A DNA stretch of 64,000 nucleotides from Limnanthes douglasii subsp. nivea (taxonomy: Eukaryota; Streptophyta; Magnoliopsida; Brassicales; Limnanthaceae): contig JAUPFV010000001.1 in the NCBI GenBank assembly GCA_036936605.1, positions 120,722,771-120,786,770 of the forward strand. Reading direction: 5' to 3'. Shown here piece by piece: positions 34,172 through 45,782 of this stretch; position 1 is the first letter of the stretch; the number at the start of each line of letters is the position of its first letter. The notes below the pieces were generated by a model. That model was not told the DNA's origin. It saw only the letters and a program-made list of their open reading frames with translations, and did no database searches. A program made the position numbers and the translations under genes.

Positions 34172-34183
34172 CGTATTTATAAA
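34172..34183 (+). promoter_or_regulatory. TATA box of the DUF1442 gene
   Basis: GTATTTATAAAC about 80 bp before the ATG, followed by a C/T/A-rich leader. Confidence 0.6.
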
Positions 34184-34256
34184 CCTCAATCTAAGTCACC
34201 TATCATTCATTCATTCTAACTCTATTTTGTATACAAAACAAACACAAACAAAAAGT

Positions 34257-35142
34257 ATGAAGCTTGTTTGGTCACCGGAAACTGCTTCCGATGCTTACAT
34301 ACAAACAGTTCAGTCAGTAAGTTTAGTTACCCTCCTTTTAATTACGTTATTACTAATCGATATATGTTAAGTAGTATCATAGTTCTATCTGTAAGTTGGC
34401 TTTATACTGATTACCCAATCTTATCGTACCGGGTTTCGTCATATTTTATCTAATAATATCGGTTTTAGACTTTTAGTTATAACATCGACATCACTGCTAT
34501 TTTAGAGTATTCATTAATCTAAACATTATAACCGGCGTCGGCGTGCAGTGCGAGAATTCCACAGAAACCGGTGTAGCTGAGCTCCTATCGGCCACAGCCG
34601 CCGGTTGGACCGCTCAAGTAATCGTGGAGTCATGGTCCTCCGGTAACCCCATCTTCACCAGCATCGGCCTTGCGGTCGCGGCCCACCTTACGCATGGCAG
34701 GCACGTATGCATAGTCCCGAACGAAAACTCGAAATCCGACTACACCACTCGCATGAAACAAAGCGCGTGTTTACACATGCCAGAAATAATTGTTGGAGAA
34801 TTAGAACGTACGGTACCGGGCCTATCAGATGTTGACTTTTTAGTCCTTGACTCGAATTATAAAGGTTTTCGTGAGGTTTTTAGGCTGGCTAAGCTTAGCC
34901 GAAACGGAGCCGTTTTGATATGCAAAAACGCAATGGATAACATCGTTTCGGGTTTCGATTGGCGTGCTGTGGTTAGCAAAGAGACACGTGTTGTTAGATC
35001 CGAGTTTCTTCCGGTTGGGAAAGGATTGGATATGGCGCATGTAAGTTATTGGTGTGCGGGCGCAGTGTCGAAAAAGAGTCCTAGCCGTTGGATCACGCTT
35101 GTTGATAAACGGTCAGGAGACGAGCATGTATTTCGAGGCTGA
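34257..35142 (+). CDS. DUF1442 family protein (two exons)
   Basis: Exons 34257-34316 and 34549-35142 join in phase 0 into 217 residues, the usual length of this plant family (PF07279). Exon 1 reads MKLVWSPETASDAYIQTVQS, the conserved start; exon 2 continues CENSTETGVAELLSATAAGW. Further family marks: a GLAVAAHLTHGRHVCIVPNE block, VDFLVLDSN, GAVLICKNAMDNI, RVVRSEFLPVGKGLDMAHV and the C-terminal SRWITLVDKRSGDEHVFRG. The fold is related to SAM-dependent methyltransferases (Rossmann-like), but a reaction is not established. No signal peptide or membrane span, so probably soluble. The intron (232 bp) has GTAAGT and CAG ends. No stops or frameshifts, and GC is clearly higher than the surroundings, so it looks functional; it is the only convincing host gene here. 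Confidence 0.92.
34317..34548 (+). other. Intron of the DUF1442 gene
   Basis: TCA|GTAAGT ... GTGCAG|TGCGAG, AT-rich, phase 0. Confidence 0.88.
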
Positions 35143-35162
35143 ATCATTTCCTTCTCTTGATA

Positions 35163-35168
35163 AATAAA
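35163..35168 (+). terminator. Polyadenylation signal of the DUF1442 gene
   Basis: AATAAA 21 bp after the stop codon, followed by AATG-rich and AT-rich sequence. Confidence 0.5.
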
Positions 35169-35324
35169 TGCAATGCAATGATGATGTAAATATTTAGCGT
35201 AATATATTTCACTGAGCAACTTTATGATATCATTTCATTTATCTTTTTTATAAATTTTGTGAAAAAATAAACTAAAAACGAAATTAAAGTATCTGCATAG
35301 TTTAAATACAAATGTATGCTTGCA

Positions 35325-35550
35325 ATTTGCAAAGGTGAAGTAATCCTGTATATATGTTCTTCACCGGTCCGTTTATCGATCCTAACAACCCAACGGCTTC
35401 TCTTCTTAGTTTTCCATCCGACCCGCCAACTTTACGAACCGGACCAACAACCCGGGTCAATAACAACCCGTCACCGATTGGCAAAAGATGAGTATCACAC
35501 TCACTTGACCAACTGCTTATTGAAAAGAATGTATCCTACTATAATTTTAT
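35325..35550 (-). pseudogene. DUF1442 paralogue, 3' fragment
   Basis: On the minus strand: LLPIGDGLLLTRVVGPVRKV, GGSDGK, then in a frame shifted by one base KRSRWVVRIDKRTGEEHIYR. These are the last two conserved blocks of the DUF1442 family (F-L-P-[VI]-G-x-G-L, then S-R-W-...-D-x-x-[ST]-G-[ED]-E-H-[VI]-[FY]-R), so this is the C-terminal part of a second family member, tail-to-tail with the intact gene about 180 bp away. The frameshift falls at GGAAAACTAAGAAGAGAAGC. Nothing of the family is seen further upstream (beyond about 35550), so it is truncated. Confidence 0.65.
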
Positions 35551-35734
35551 GGTGATTTGTCTTCACCAATCCTTTTTTTTTCCGATCTAAACACGTGATT
35601 ATAGTTCTTTATACTACAACCAATGAGAGCAAAAGCAGCCGACTTATAATAATCACTTAATAAAAGTGTTCTTGGATCCCATAGGGTTAGGACCGTTATC
35701 GGTTGGTGTTTCTGACATAGTTGGACCATACCGC

Positions 35735-36310
35735 TAAGTTTATCGATTCGGAACGGATCGTGAAGTTTACTTCGGTTCAATTCGATTCGGTCGGTGTTTT
35801 TTTATCTATTTTGATTTTGGTTTGTTTTGGTCCGATTTCAGTCTAATTCGGTTCGGTTGGTGTTCTTTTATCTATTTTGATTTCGGTTTGTTTTGGTCCG
35901 ATTTCGGTTCGGTTAAAAAAAATCTAATTATATTTTGATTTTCAATTTTTTTATTTAAATAAATTATATAAAAATTAAATATTAAATATTAATTTGCTTT
36001 TTAATTTATTTTGGTAATTAATTATTAATTTTGGCACTATGATATATAATAAATTAAGAATAATAAAACAATTAAGTTTTGTTGGTTCGACTTTTTATTA
36101 TTACTGCTCAGTTTGGTTCCATATCTGTGTACCAATTTTATCGGTTCAATTTCAATTCAGTTATACTGGTTTATCGGTTCGATTCCAAATTCCTTTTAAA
36201 ATTTTAATTTATTATCGATCTTGACTATTGACTATTGTAGAACTGTTACCCAGACCATTAAAATTCAATCCGGACCGATATTCAATTCTAAAAACCATTG
36301 ACAACCCTAC
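35735..36310 (+). repeat. GGTTCGGTT-rich degenerate repeat
   Basis: Two similar blocks (TCGGTTGGTGTTCTTTTATC and TCGGTCGGTGTTTTTTTATC, 35780-35910) plus many CGGTTC words, ending CATTGACAACCCTACC. The type of relic often left by small non-autonomous elements in plants. Confidence 0.5.
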
Positions 36311-37785
36311 CTAAATCGTAAGGCTTCTTCTCTTAAAGAGTCACCGTAAGGCGGGGTACTTAAAATGCATAACACTCAACCACCGGTTAGTTGAAAGAGA
36401 GAGTGAATAGAGATTTTAATGTTTTTCAATTCTGTATTTACTCAATTGTATATATTTACACGGTTTACTATACAATTTAGTTCGTGTAGGATGTTCTTTT
36501 TGGTTTTTAGTTTAAAAAATTATTAAATAAAATTTAAATAAGGTTACATAGTTTATGGGCATCCTTGTACACCAAACAAGAACCTAAAAAAAACAAAATA
36601 CAATCATTTACATATTCACATGTGCTTCCTAATTATATTTGAATTGAAATACATAAATAATTTTGGATAATCAAATTTTTGATTGGAAAACTCTAATCGA
36701 CGGTTGAAACCATGAAGTAAAATAATGAAGCGTAGAATAACTTTGGCTAGTGCCACCATCTTGAATCAAAACATTAACTATGATGTATAAAAAATGAAGT
36801 ATAAGCAAAGGGCTTTAAATCCTGCAAGTTACATACAAAGAAAGAAAAAAAATCAAAATTTCGCTCATATAAACAAACATAGCCAAAAATAATGAGGAAG
36901 AAAAAGAAATCAAAGCGAAAATTGAATCTCAAAAGAACTATAAAACTCTAATTTAGGGGTTTCTCTCCCATACTCCGAACTTTTACTTTCAATGGATCCA
37001 TAGACTGTTAAGAATCCATAAAGGGTTAAAAAAAGATGGTGTAATCCAACAAAAATCTAAAAAAATAAATTCGAGAGCACTAGTTAAATCTAAATCACAA
37101 TCGGCGACAGAAACCAAACTATTTAACATCAAACCATCTATAACCGATCAAAATATGCAATCAATGTTCCTCAAAGAGTCATTGGACTCTCTTACCTGCA
37201 AACATCGAATTTCAAAGAGAAGGAAAATAAAAAAATCGTGCATTTTAAAGATTTAGAGAACTTCAAACCTAAAGAAAAAAAGTATGAATCATGGAGAATA
37301 ATAGAAAAAAAAACTATGATGAAAAATATCAAATATTTTGGAAAGAAAGACAAAAGGAATGAGGAGAAGGTGAATCTCTCTCGAGGATGAGATGTTATTA
37401 TACAACCAAACTTATCTAAATATAATAGTTTTTATTGAATTGTTAGTAGTAGTTATATGGACCTACTAGTTCATAAGTTTTTGTTTAAGATAAAGGTTAG
37501 AGAGGTTCATTTTGGAATGACTAATTTAAAACTTACGCTTTCACTCAAAATAAAATTTGAGTTAAGATTCGATTTATTTTTTTAGTAGACGACATCTTGT
37601 TCAAAACTTAGCTAGTTCTTCTTCGTGTGCTATTTTTTCGAAAACATTCATTTCTCCTTTTTTTTCATATTTCCTTCTTTTTTATTTTATTCATAATATT
37701 TTTTACATCCCTTCAAATTGACCGACGGGTGAATAAGTCAGAGTGATTTTTTTAAAAGAAAATGATATGTATATGAGAAATTTAT
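36311..37785. other. AT-rich intergenic DNA, nothing recognised
   Basis: No frame, repeat or motif that I can support. Confidence 0.5.
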
Positions 37786-37789
37786 AAGA

Positions 37790-38049
37790 CAATTAATTGC
37801 ATGGTCATGAAAACTTACGTACATGGTTTCAAGAAAGCGTTGAAATATTTGATCACGAATAAAATGAATGTCTAACTCGATGTGTTTTGTTTGATACTAA
37901 ATCAAAAGATTCAAAGCCAAGGAACTTGCGCCAAGGTTATCACACCAAATAATTGGAGGTCCATTTGTTGGAAACTGGAGGTCGGTGAGAATAGAATGAA
38001 GCCAACTGATTTTAATATAATTATTTAAAAAAAATTGATACTCTGATTC
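37790..38049 (-). pseudogene. Copia RNase H fragment
   Basis: On the minus strand: SESEYQFFLNNYIKISWLHS, ILTDLQFPTNGPPIIWCDNL, GASSLALN, then YQTKHIELDIHFIRDQIFQ. This is the C-terminal RNase H of a plant copia element (E-x-E-Y, W-L, CDN-x-[GS]-A, K-H-I-E-[LI]-D-x-H-F-[IV]-R). Upstream it joins the rest of the same pol gene beyond element D (from 39376). Confidence 0.85.
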
Positions 38050-38394
38050 TGATGCAGACAGTCCGGTGAATTGACAGTTTGGAGCTCCGGTGTCAGATTT
38101 TGACCCACAACAACTTGTTTCGAAGGAAACGACGTCACAAACGCAAGTCACGAGCTTTACTCGTGAGCTATGGGCTCTTTTGGGCATTCGGGCTCATCTA
38201 TCCTCTTTTTTCGCAATTTTAATACTTTAGGCTATTTTTGTAATTTTCATATTTTTAGTTTTAGGATTTTGCTTGAACTCTATATAAACATCTCTTCTAT
38301 TCATTGTTGGGGGAGTTGTTTTTTGTTTAATAAAAATTAGGGTTTTATCCCTTATGGTTTCTCTTGCGTTTCACTCTATATCATAGTGGTATCA
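38050..38394 (+). repeat. Element D 5' LTR
   Basis: TGATGCAGACAG ... TAGTGGTATCA. TATATAAA at 38281-38288 is the likely core promoter and AATAAA near 38329 the poly(A) signal. The end overlaps TGGTATCAGA, normally the initiator-Met tRNA primer-binding site. Confidence 0.85.
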
Positions 38395-38414
38395 GACACA
38401 GGCAGTCCTGCGCG

Positions 38415-38972
38415 ATGGTACGAGGAAGAACCAGCCGTCGCGGTGGCGCTAGAGTGACTAGAGATACAAGTGATGTAGATGTTCGTGAAGTTGCTGACCT
38501 ACGCCGTCAGGTAGTCGATCTTACCCGTCAGATGGCTGATCTGAACGCCAGGCAACAAGGCACAGAGGTTGAGGGTATGGATAACCCTTTTGGGGAGGGG
38601 ATCGACCAGAATACTTCTCACACCCGCCGCTGGGAGCTTGGATTCAAGATAGACATCCCGGACTTTGATGGCAGCCTTAAGGCAGAGGCACTTATCGATT
38701 GGTTATCCCAGATTGAAAAAGTCCTGGACTTCAAGGAAGTTCCTGAGGAGATAAGGGTCGCATTAGTCACCATTCACCTACGCGGTAGGGCACAGGCTTG
38801 GTGGCAGCAGGTGAAGAAGAACCGCGCGCGTGAAGGCAAGGATAAAGTCCGCAGCTGGGAGAAATTCAAAAGAAAAACCCGCAAGGCTTTCCTTCCTTAC
38901 AACTTCGAGCGGAACTCTACCAGCGACTCCAGCATCTTCGTCAGCGATTCCTTATGCAGACGACTCTTCTGA
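38415..38972 (+). CDS. Truncated Ty3/gypsy gag of element D
   Basis: ATG at 38415 gives 185 residues. A basic start (MVRGRTSRRGGARV), a coiled-coil-like VADLRRQVVDLTRQMADLNA, then the gag capsid domain: WELGFKIDIPDFDGSLKAEA, LIDWLSQIEKVLDFKEVPEE, VALVTIHLRGRAQAWWQQVK and SWEKFKRKTRKAFLPYNFER. After NFER the frame is lost by about one base; the next frame still reads LYQRLQHLRQ, the expected continuation, before the internal deletion. The zinc knuckle, protease and pol are missing. Such a protein might still assemble with gag of an intact relative, but this is inference. Confidence 0.8.
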   Translation: MVRGRTSRRGGARVTRDTSDVDVREVADLRRQVVDLTRQMADLNARQQGTEVEGMDNPFGEGIDQNTSHTRRWELGFKIDIPDFDGSLKAEALIDWLSQIEKVLDFKEVPEEIRVALVTIHLRGRAQAWWQQVKKNRAREGKDKVRSWEKFKRKTRKAFLPYNFERNSTSDSSIFVSDSLCRRLF

Positions 38973-39023
38973 TGGGGAGACCGGTTCTGATTCGAGGACG
39001 AATCTTCTCTTCCCCGGCGGGAA

Positions 39024-39370
39024 TGATGCAGACAGTCCGGTGAATTGACAGTTTGGAGCTCCGGTGTCAGATTTTGACCCACAGCACCTTGTTTCGAAGG
39101 AAACGACGTCACGAACGCAAGTCACGAGCTTTGCTCGTGAGCTATGGGCTTTTTTGGACATTCGGGCTCATCTATCCTCTTTTTTCGCAATTTTAATACT
39201 TTATGCTATTTTTGTAATTTTCATATTTTTAGTTTTAGGGTTTTGCTTGAACTCTATATAAACCTATCTTCTATTCATTGTTGAGGGAATTGTTTTTTAT
39301 TAATAAAAAAAATTAGGGTTTTACCCCTTATGGCTTCTACTGCGTTTCACTCTCCATCATAGTGGTATCA
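39024..39370 (+). repeat. Element D 3' LTR
   Basis: Same ends as the 5' LTR, preceded by a purine tract GGCGGGAA. Differs from it at a small number of positions (for example CAACAAC/CAGCACC, TTGGGGGAG/TTGAGGGAA). Confidence 0.85.
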
Positions 39371-39375
39371 GATTC

Positions 39376-41290
39376 CATATTGGAACGAGATACAACGTTC
39401 GGCTTATTCGAATACAAAAAAAAATGTTTCCAAACTAGACATAATATCCACCTATAGACTTCCTGTCATCTGGAGAGTTGGCTCAGTCTGCATTAGAAAA
39501 AGCAGTCAAGTGAAGATGAGGATTGGACTTGATATGAAGATCAAACTAAGAAGTCAAATACCTTAATTTATTTTCATAATCGGCCAATATGTTTAGTATA
39601 TGATTGTTGAAATTAACTGAGCTTGTTAACAAAAAATGTATTTTAATGTCGCATTTGTATTAGATATTATAAGACATTTAAAATACTTCTATATTGCGTA
39701 GGGTTGAGAAGATTAGTGCCATCATAAGCGAAAAAGGACTGTTTGGCACTCATTGGAGCACCACGTGGCTTGGAAGTAGAAAGACCAACGCACCCAAGTA
39801 CGTCTCTTATATATTTTGACTCTATAAGGTAAAAAAAATAGTGTCTCAATATACTTCAATACCTAGGAATCGATGTAGATACACCATACCATTAGAGCAA
39901 AGATAGAGTGTAGCTTGTATATGAATTTGTTAAAGTAGACTGGGTCATTCTCTGTAATTATAATATCATCCATATACACTAGAATAATTAGAATAACACT
40001 CTTAGAGATGTTGAAAAACATAAAACGTTCAACCTTGGAACTTTGTGAATTCCAGTTAAGAATAATGTCTCTCAGTCTAGCATACCATGTCTTTGAAGTT
40101 TGCTTAAGACCATAAAAAACCTTATGTCGTCTGCAAACAATATTAGGCTTTTAAGAATCTTGAATTCTTTCGAGTTGATTAGTGTATAGTGTCTCCATAA
40201 GATAGACATTTAAAAATGCATTTTTTTATATCAAGTGGTCCCATATCCCAACCTTTAGAAATATCCAGAGTAAAAAAAAGTCTAATCGTAGATGTTTTAA
40301 TTATTTAATTAAAGGTTTCAAATAAATAAATACCATGATTTTGATGAAAACCTTTAGCAACCAGTCTTGCCTTGTGTCTTTGAATATAGATTTTTTTATT
40401 AGACTTGACTCTATAAGCCCACTTGTAATCCACTATATTCATGGTAGACGACCAATGAACCAAAATCCAAGTATAACTTTGTAGTAAAGCATCATATTTT
40501 GCCTACATTGCTTGTATATAATTTATATCACATATAGCTTATGAGTATGTAGTAGGTTCTGTAGGTATGGTCAACATGGTAGAGGTCAGACTTGTGTAAA
40601 TATGATTTAGTTTGAAAATAATACTCTTAACCCTGAGTCTGCATAAACTGTTTGTTTGGTTGATGTTGGAAATCAGATTTTTATTTTGGATCAAGATGAG
40701 TATATGTGATAAGAGTTAGTGTTTGATTTGTGCTGAAGGTTGGTGTTATTTGAGTTTTATTTGTGGTTTCTTTTTTGTGAAGAATGATATGTGCCTGAGT
40801 TTTGTGTGATGTGTATTTTATGTATGGTTAATATGTACCTCTCATATTTATTTTATATGTTCCATAATTGGTTTGTGTATCTGATTTATGCTTTGTATGT
40901 TCCGTGTTTAGTGTGTGATTGCCTTGTGTAAATTCTATGTAGAATCCTTGACGAGGTTGTGTGTTGTATATGGTGGTAGAGTTTCAAAAGTAAAGTAATG
41001 ATTAGACATATGTATATATTGATGACAAGTAGCTATAAATGAGTCAAGTCTATTTTGTATTGAATAACCAATTACTTCTTGAGATATAAGAAAACTAGAA
41101 AGTCTGGAATCATAAGGAATATGAATAGAATATTTTGAACTTTTTGTGTGTAGAGAACTTTTATGATAATGAAATTTAGACTCATTGACTACCATATTTT
41201 TGGAAATGTAAACCCTTCGACTAGGACTTAATTACTTATACCCCATATTTGTATCTGAATAGCCTTTTCTATGTGAATGAAATTAAAATT
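39376..41290 (-). pseudogene. Copia pol fragment (integrase end, RT, start of RNase H)
   Basis: On the minus strand, in order: integrase tail (KGYSDTN, PSRRVYISKNMVVNESKFHY, 41290-41150), linker, then RT: AMQAKYDALLQSYTWILVHW-like reading, HKARLVAKGFHQNHG (about 40370), LDISKGWDMGPLDIK, VFYGLKQTSKTWYARLRDII, the active site YMDDIIIT (about 39976-39951), and KYIRDVLGCVGLSTSKPRGA with NPTQYRSI (about 39830-39670), then LTAFSNAD and DDRKSIGGYYV from the RNase H. Many stops. The element D insertion splits the RNase H. Confidence 0.85.
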
Positions 41291-44200
41291 ATGAGTTTCA
41301 TATGGCCCAGGACAAAAAAAATAAGAATAAACATTTATTTAATTGAGTAATCTAGATTTTTATAATACAACTTTTCATATAGTGTAAGATAATTCAGTAT
41401 GATCGTAGGTAACATATTAATATATAAAATATAGGCTTCAAACCAATATTTGTAACGTAGTTTAGATTGGGCAACATTTCTCGAAAACATTTCTTCTCGT
41501 TTTTTATAATATTATATTCTCCTTATCTTCACTCATAAGACATTTTCTAACACGATTTGATGCAGGTCTACGACTAGGACTAGCATGGTGGATCCCACCA
41601 CGTCAGTGGTTACAACCATCATGAGTTGGGCGTTATTTTCGACTACTAAGGCTACTCAGCTACGTCTGATTATTTTCCTTATTTACCCTAAAAGAAATTT
41701 AACCATAAGAAAAATCGTAATTATAAAAAATTTAGAAGATACTTTTAATATAACATAAGTACGATTAGAATAGTAATTAATATCGATTATATCTTTTTAG
41801 ATATAATATATATTGCTTAACATTTTGAGTGATCTGAGATACGATTTGGTGGGATTTTCAAGACACCAATTAAAAAACTATTTTTGTTTGTTTTCTTTTA
41901 TATGTTCAATTTTTCATGATCTTTTAATGTTTTTAGGTTTTTAGTTTAATGTGAGAGTATAAGCATTTAAATAGCAAAATTATGATCATAAAAAGAGAAC
42001 ATGATATTAATTTAAATAACATAACTTAAAATGTGATTAAAGTATCCGCAAGCAAACAATTGGGATAAGTCTTTTGTTAATGGACACATCCAATAAATGT
42101 TATATATTTTTAATCAAATGTTTTTTTATGATTACACTCAAACTTTTTTGTTTTTTTTCCTACTATTTATGGATTTATTATGCTCATTTGGTTACCCACG
42201 CTCCAAGTGCAACCAAGGTAAATGTTTTGGCTAAATCTGTCATTAAAAATGTCAGCTTGATGAAGGTTCAGAATATCATATGCAAAAGGAGCGTCAACAA
42301 ATTAACTAACTGACGACATCGGCTAAAGAGAAAATGTCTGACAATCGACACTCCAAATACAACCAACATACATAAAATGAAGATAAAGAAATGTTGGAAA
42401 GTAAAGGCTAAAAGACTCATTCGCACTTTTTTATCTAACATATGGAGAAGATGGAAAATACTTAAAAATAATAGAAGATTTGAGATATGTGTGATGTATT
42501 ACCAAAATACTCGTGAAGATTAAAGGGAAAATAGTAATTTATGTAATAAATGGTTGACACATGTCATATGCGTATCAACCATCTCGGATAATTAGGGATA
42601 AATTAGCTATAAATAGAATATCCAATCATTGTAAAAAAAGGTTAATTCACTTTCAAAGAAATTACTATTACTATTACTTTTGATCATTCATAGTTTTAAC
42701 TCTTTGGTACTAATCTAAGAATAAAATTCCCTCATCGGATACTATATTTTCTATTTCCTCACAAACAATTAGGGTTTATAATCAGAATTTAATTTAAGGC
42801 ACTTCTCCCAAACTAAAACAATTTTACAATTAAGGTTTTAAATGACTCAATAGTAAGGTATTCATCATCAAAATATGAAGCGATTAGATTTCTCTAATAC
42901 TACTTGTTAATATTAGTTTAAAGATCATAAACCATCTACACTAAAGGCTTGATCCATCTGTTCTAAATATGAATAACATAGAAATGTGAATAAACTTACT
43001 ATTTTTCATATTCACAATCAATTCTCATCGTTATGCAGCATAAGATTATATGATTTTACTTTCTTGTTTATGAAGTAGATATCGTGCTTCCAACAGTTTG
43101 CAAGATGCTTTAATTTAAAATCTTTGAATGGTGAAGATATAATCTTTTGATGAGCCCTAGCAATTAGAACTCTGTATAATAGACGAAGTATAAGGAAATA
43201 GAAGAAAGCGACATAATTGCTTTTGTCTAAAACATTAAATAAACCTATAGTTTTGGTCTACTATTTATAATTTAGGGATTTGAATTCCCTAAATTACTCA
43301 GTATTCTCTGAATTTAACTATACGTTCAGATTATCACTTTTGATCATCTTCTCTATTCAATCAGATTATTTTTTAAATTATTACAATTCAATGTATTTGC
43401 CACTGTTAAAGACCATAGCATTTATTGGATCTTCAAACCGAATAACTTAATCCAGTTTATATATGCATTATATATATACTATATAACTTATAATTGTCTA
43501 TAAGTTCAATATATATAACTTAAGGGTAAAACTATTTCCTCCATAAGTTTTATTATTTTCTCCATCTTAAATTTAAAAAGAACACTCAATGCTTGGATTT
43601 ACCTTTTTTCCTTTTATTTACTTTCTAATTTATGTTTTGATGCCACCATGCACTATTCAACTCTTATTCACATAATTAAATCAATTTACATCAAATATAT
43701 ATCATTTAACTTCTAAAAGTAAACCCTAAAATCTAAAAAACTCATTTAAAAAAAAGATTGCTCGTAACCTAATGGAAGAAAAAAAAACACCAAAACCAAA
43801 GATTCAACATCAGAGAATATCACCCAAACAACCAACAAGGTAATATAATCTTGTATTTAGGTTGTACATTCATCTAAAATCAAAGTCTGTTTTAAATAAA
43901 CAAAATCGAAAATTCTGATTTTATAGATTCAGTTCCGAGATATCCGCTCAAATTTAGTTATTTTTACAAAAAAATAACTAATTCTAAGACAGTAACTCAA
44001 AATTAGTTTTTTTTTTTTAAATGAAACATGATTCTGAGATGCCCACTCAGAATCATGTGTTATTTTTTCCAAAAAAAAGTTCATGGAAATCGATTTTCAT
44101 GAAATTTCGAAATATGTTTCGAATCGATTTAAAAAAAATAAACAAACAAAATTTTCAGAATTTATATGAAATCGATTTCCAGAAAAAAAATTCATGGAAA

Positions 44201-44744
44201 TCGATATCATGAACAATTAATGGAATCGATTTCCAAGAGAAAAAAACCTAAAAATCAAAAAGAGATTTATCTGGATATGAGTCTATGAGTATGAATTGTC
44301 CAATTATAGTGGCTAAGGTTTGCTTTGTTGGGTCTAGGGTTTTAAAGTAAAATAAATGGATGGATGTTTAGATGAAAAAATCAAAAAAATAATAGTTACA
44401 AAAAAATAATATAATGTTTTTTTAAACATGAAAAAAATAATAAAACTTACCAAAAAATAGCTTTACTGATAACTTAGTACTTTATTGTTTTTATTTAATT
44501 AAAAGATATATTATTCTGAATTTATATATAATTAGAGCATCTAAATTTAAGACATACTTACAACCCAATTTATATAAAGTTACATTTTTTCCAATAAAAT
44601 GTATTTTTATTGAAAAATAATATATTTGCGTACTATTCTTATTGAAAGATAATATATCTTTATTATATTTATTTTTTGTGGTAAAATATATTATTATTGA
44701 AAGATAATATATATATAATTCAATTAAAAATATTAATCGGTAAT
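41291..44744. other. AT-rich DNA with a possible solo LTR
   Basis: 42400-42740 resembles a gypsy LTR: GTTGACACATGTCATATGCG, GCTATAAATAGAATATCCAA, TTCACTTTCAAAGAAATTAC and CCCTCATCGG. No partner copy was found. ATCGAT-rich cluster at 44078-44226. The rest holds no gene. Confidence 0.35.
44078..44226 (+). repeat. Cluster of GGAAATCGATTTCC-type palindromes
   Basis: ATCGAT occurs five times in 150 bp, mostly within TGGAAATCGATTTCCA-like palindromes, alternating with A-rich spacers and ATCATG words. Confidence 0.6.
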
Positions 44745-45110
44745 CGTTACTTTAAATTTTGAATGGGTCCTTATAGTTCATTTATTTACTGTTTTATATT
44801 ATGAATACAGTTAACTTGAAATGTAATGTAGGTCAAATTGCGACAATCAATTCATATGTCATAGCTTTTGTAGCATTAGAGAACCCCCATGCATTCAAAA
44901 AAAAGAACTACATCGTTGACAAGCAGTGAAATTTTTGTTTTAACCTAATAAAATTAATTACTTCCAAACAAACATGAATTTATTAAAAATTTATAATTTA
45001 GATTCCATTGGAAGAACTTCCGGATGACGCAAATGGTTGCGTTAGTTGCGTACATGCTCACAGTGTTCCACTTTTCCGTCTATGACATACATAAAGTCCA
45101 TTTCAATAAA
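44745..45110 (+). repeat. Duplicated segment, copy 2 (left part)
   Basis: Counterpart of 22370-22740 in the same orientation. Here GGTTGCGTTAGTTGCGTAC carries a small doubling absent from copy 1. Confidence 0.75.
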
Positions 45111-45492
45111 TAAATAAAATTATTATTATTATTTATTATTATTTAATATAGAAATTTATAATTTAAAACTCATTTAACACTATTTCGCATAAACAATTCA
45201 AAAAGATTTTTAAAATTTTTATATTTAACATACTATTTTTAACACTTCATTAAAGGTTTATAGAGAAAAAAAAATCGAAAATATCATTTGTTTTATCTTT
45301 TTAAGACGAACAAAACTGGTATCACTCGTGATATGTTTTGAATTTTTTTTAAGAATATATATTTAACACATGTTTATCTAATTCCGCATATAGCCGTACA
45401 AAATTTAAACTGGTTTCACATTACATGGTTCTGCATCTATCTATCGTAGTGGGTTTATTCACATCTAGCATCTATCATAGTGGCATGAATTC
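45111..45492. other. AT-rich target region of element B
   Basis: Contains AAGACGAACAAAACTGG and words of the type CATCTATCATAGTGG...TTCGCATC, which also recur right of element B (55690-55960). No gene. Confidence 0.5.
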
Positions 45493-45497
45493 GCATC
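45493..45497 (+). other. Target site duplication of element B (left)
   Basis: GCATC before the 5' LTR; ACATC follows the 3' LTR at 55631-55635, a match at 4 of 5 positions. Confidence 0.7.
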
Positions 45498-45781
45498 TGA
45501 TAAGGGAGCAATTCGGCAATATAAATAAATAGAAGTCAATGTGTAAACAAAGTATTTTATGAAGGACAAATAGAAATAAAACAAGACCACCAAGGACATT
45601 AATGGGTCCACCCTTCCCCACTATAAAAGGGGCACATTATTCTTGGTAGGTGGGACAATTTTTGGGATATTAAATTCTCTTTCTACTTTCTCTCTCTAGA
45701 ATATTCTCTCTAGAAAAACATCACAGTCACATGAGGTCCAAGATCCAAGATTATTCCTCTTAGTCATTTATTCCCTCATCA
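45498..45781 (+). repeat. Element B 5' LTR, 284 bp
   Basis: TGATAAGG ... CCTCATCA. TATAAAAG at 45622-45629 is the probable core promoter, followed by CTCTCTCTAGAA repeats. Lacks 61 bp present in the 3' LTR. Confidence 0.92.
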
Positions 45782-45782
45782 T

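Larger units (their letters stand above)
38050..39370 (+). mobile_element. Element D: gag-only LTR retrotransposon, 1.32 kb
   Basis: Two LTRs of 345 and 347 bp (38050-38394, 39024-39370) around a 629 bp interior. TSD GATTC at 38045-38049 and 39371-39375, checked independently because the interrupted copia reading frame (SNKPNVVSRSNMES-EYQFFLNN) resumes across it. The interior keeps a Ty3/gypsy gag start and, directly before the 3' LTR, the end of a gypsy pol (DSRTNLLFPGGNDA reading), so almost the whole gag-pol was deleted. Non-autonomous, of the type called TR-GAG. Confidence 0.88.

Noticed and set aside
42400..42740. Solo LTR
   Set aside because: The look (TATAAATAG, TTCACTTTCAAAG, CCCTCATCGG) fits a gypsy LTR, but ends and target duplication could not be found; mentioned only in the region note.
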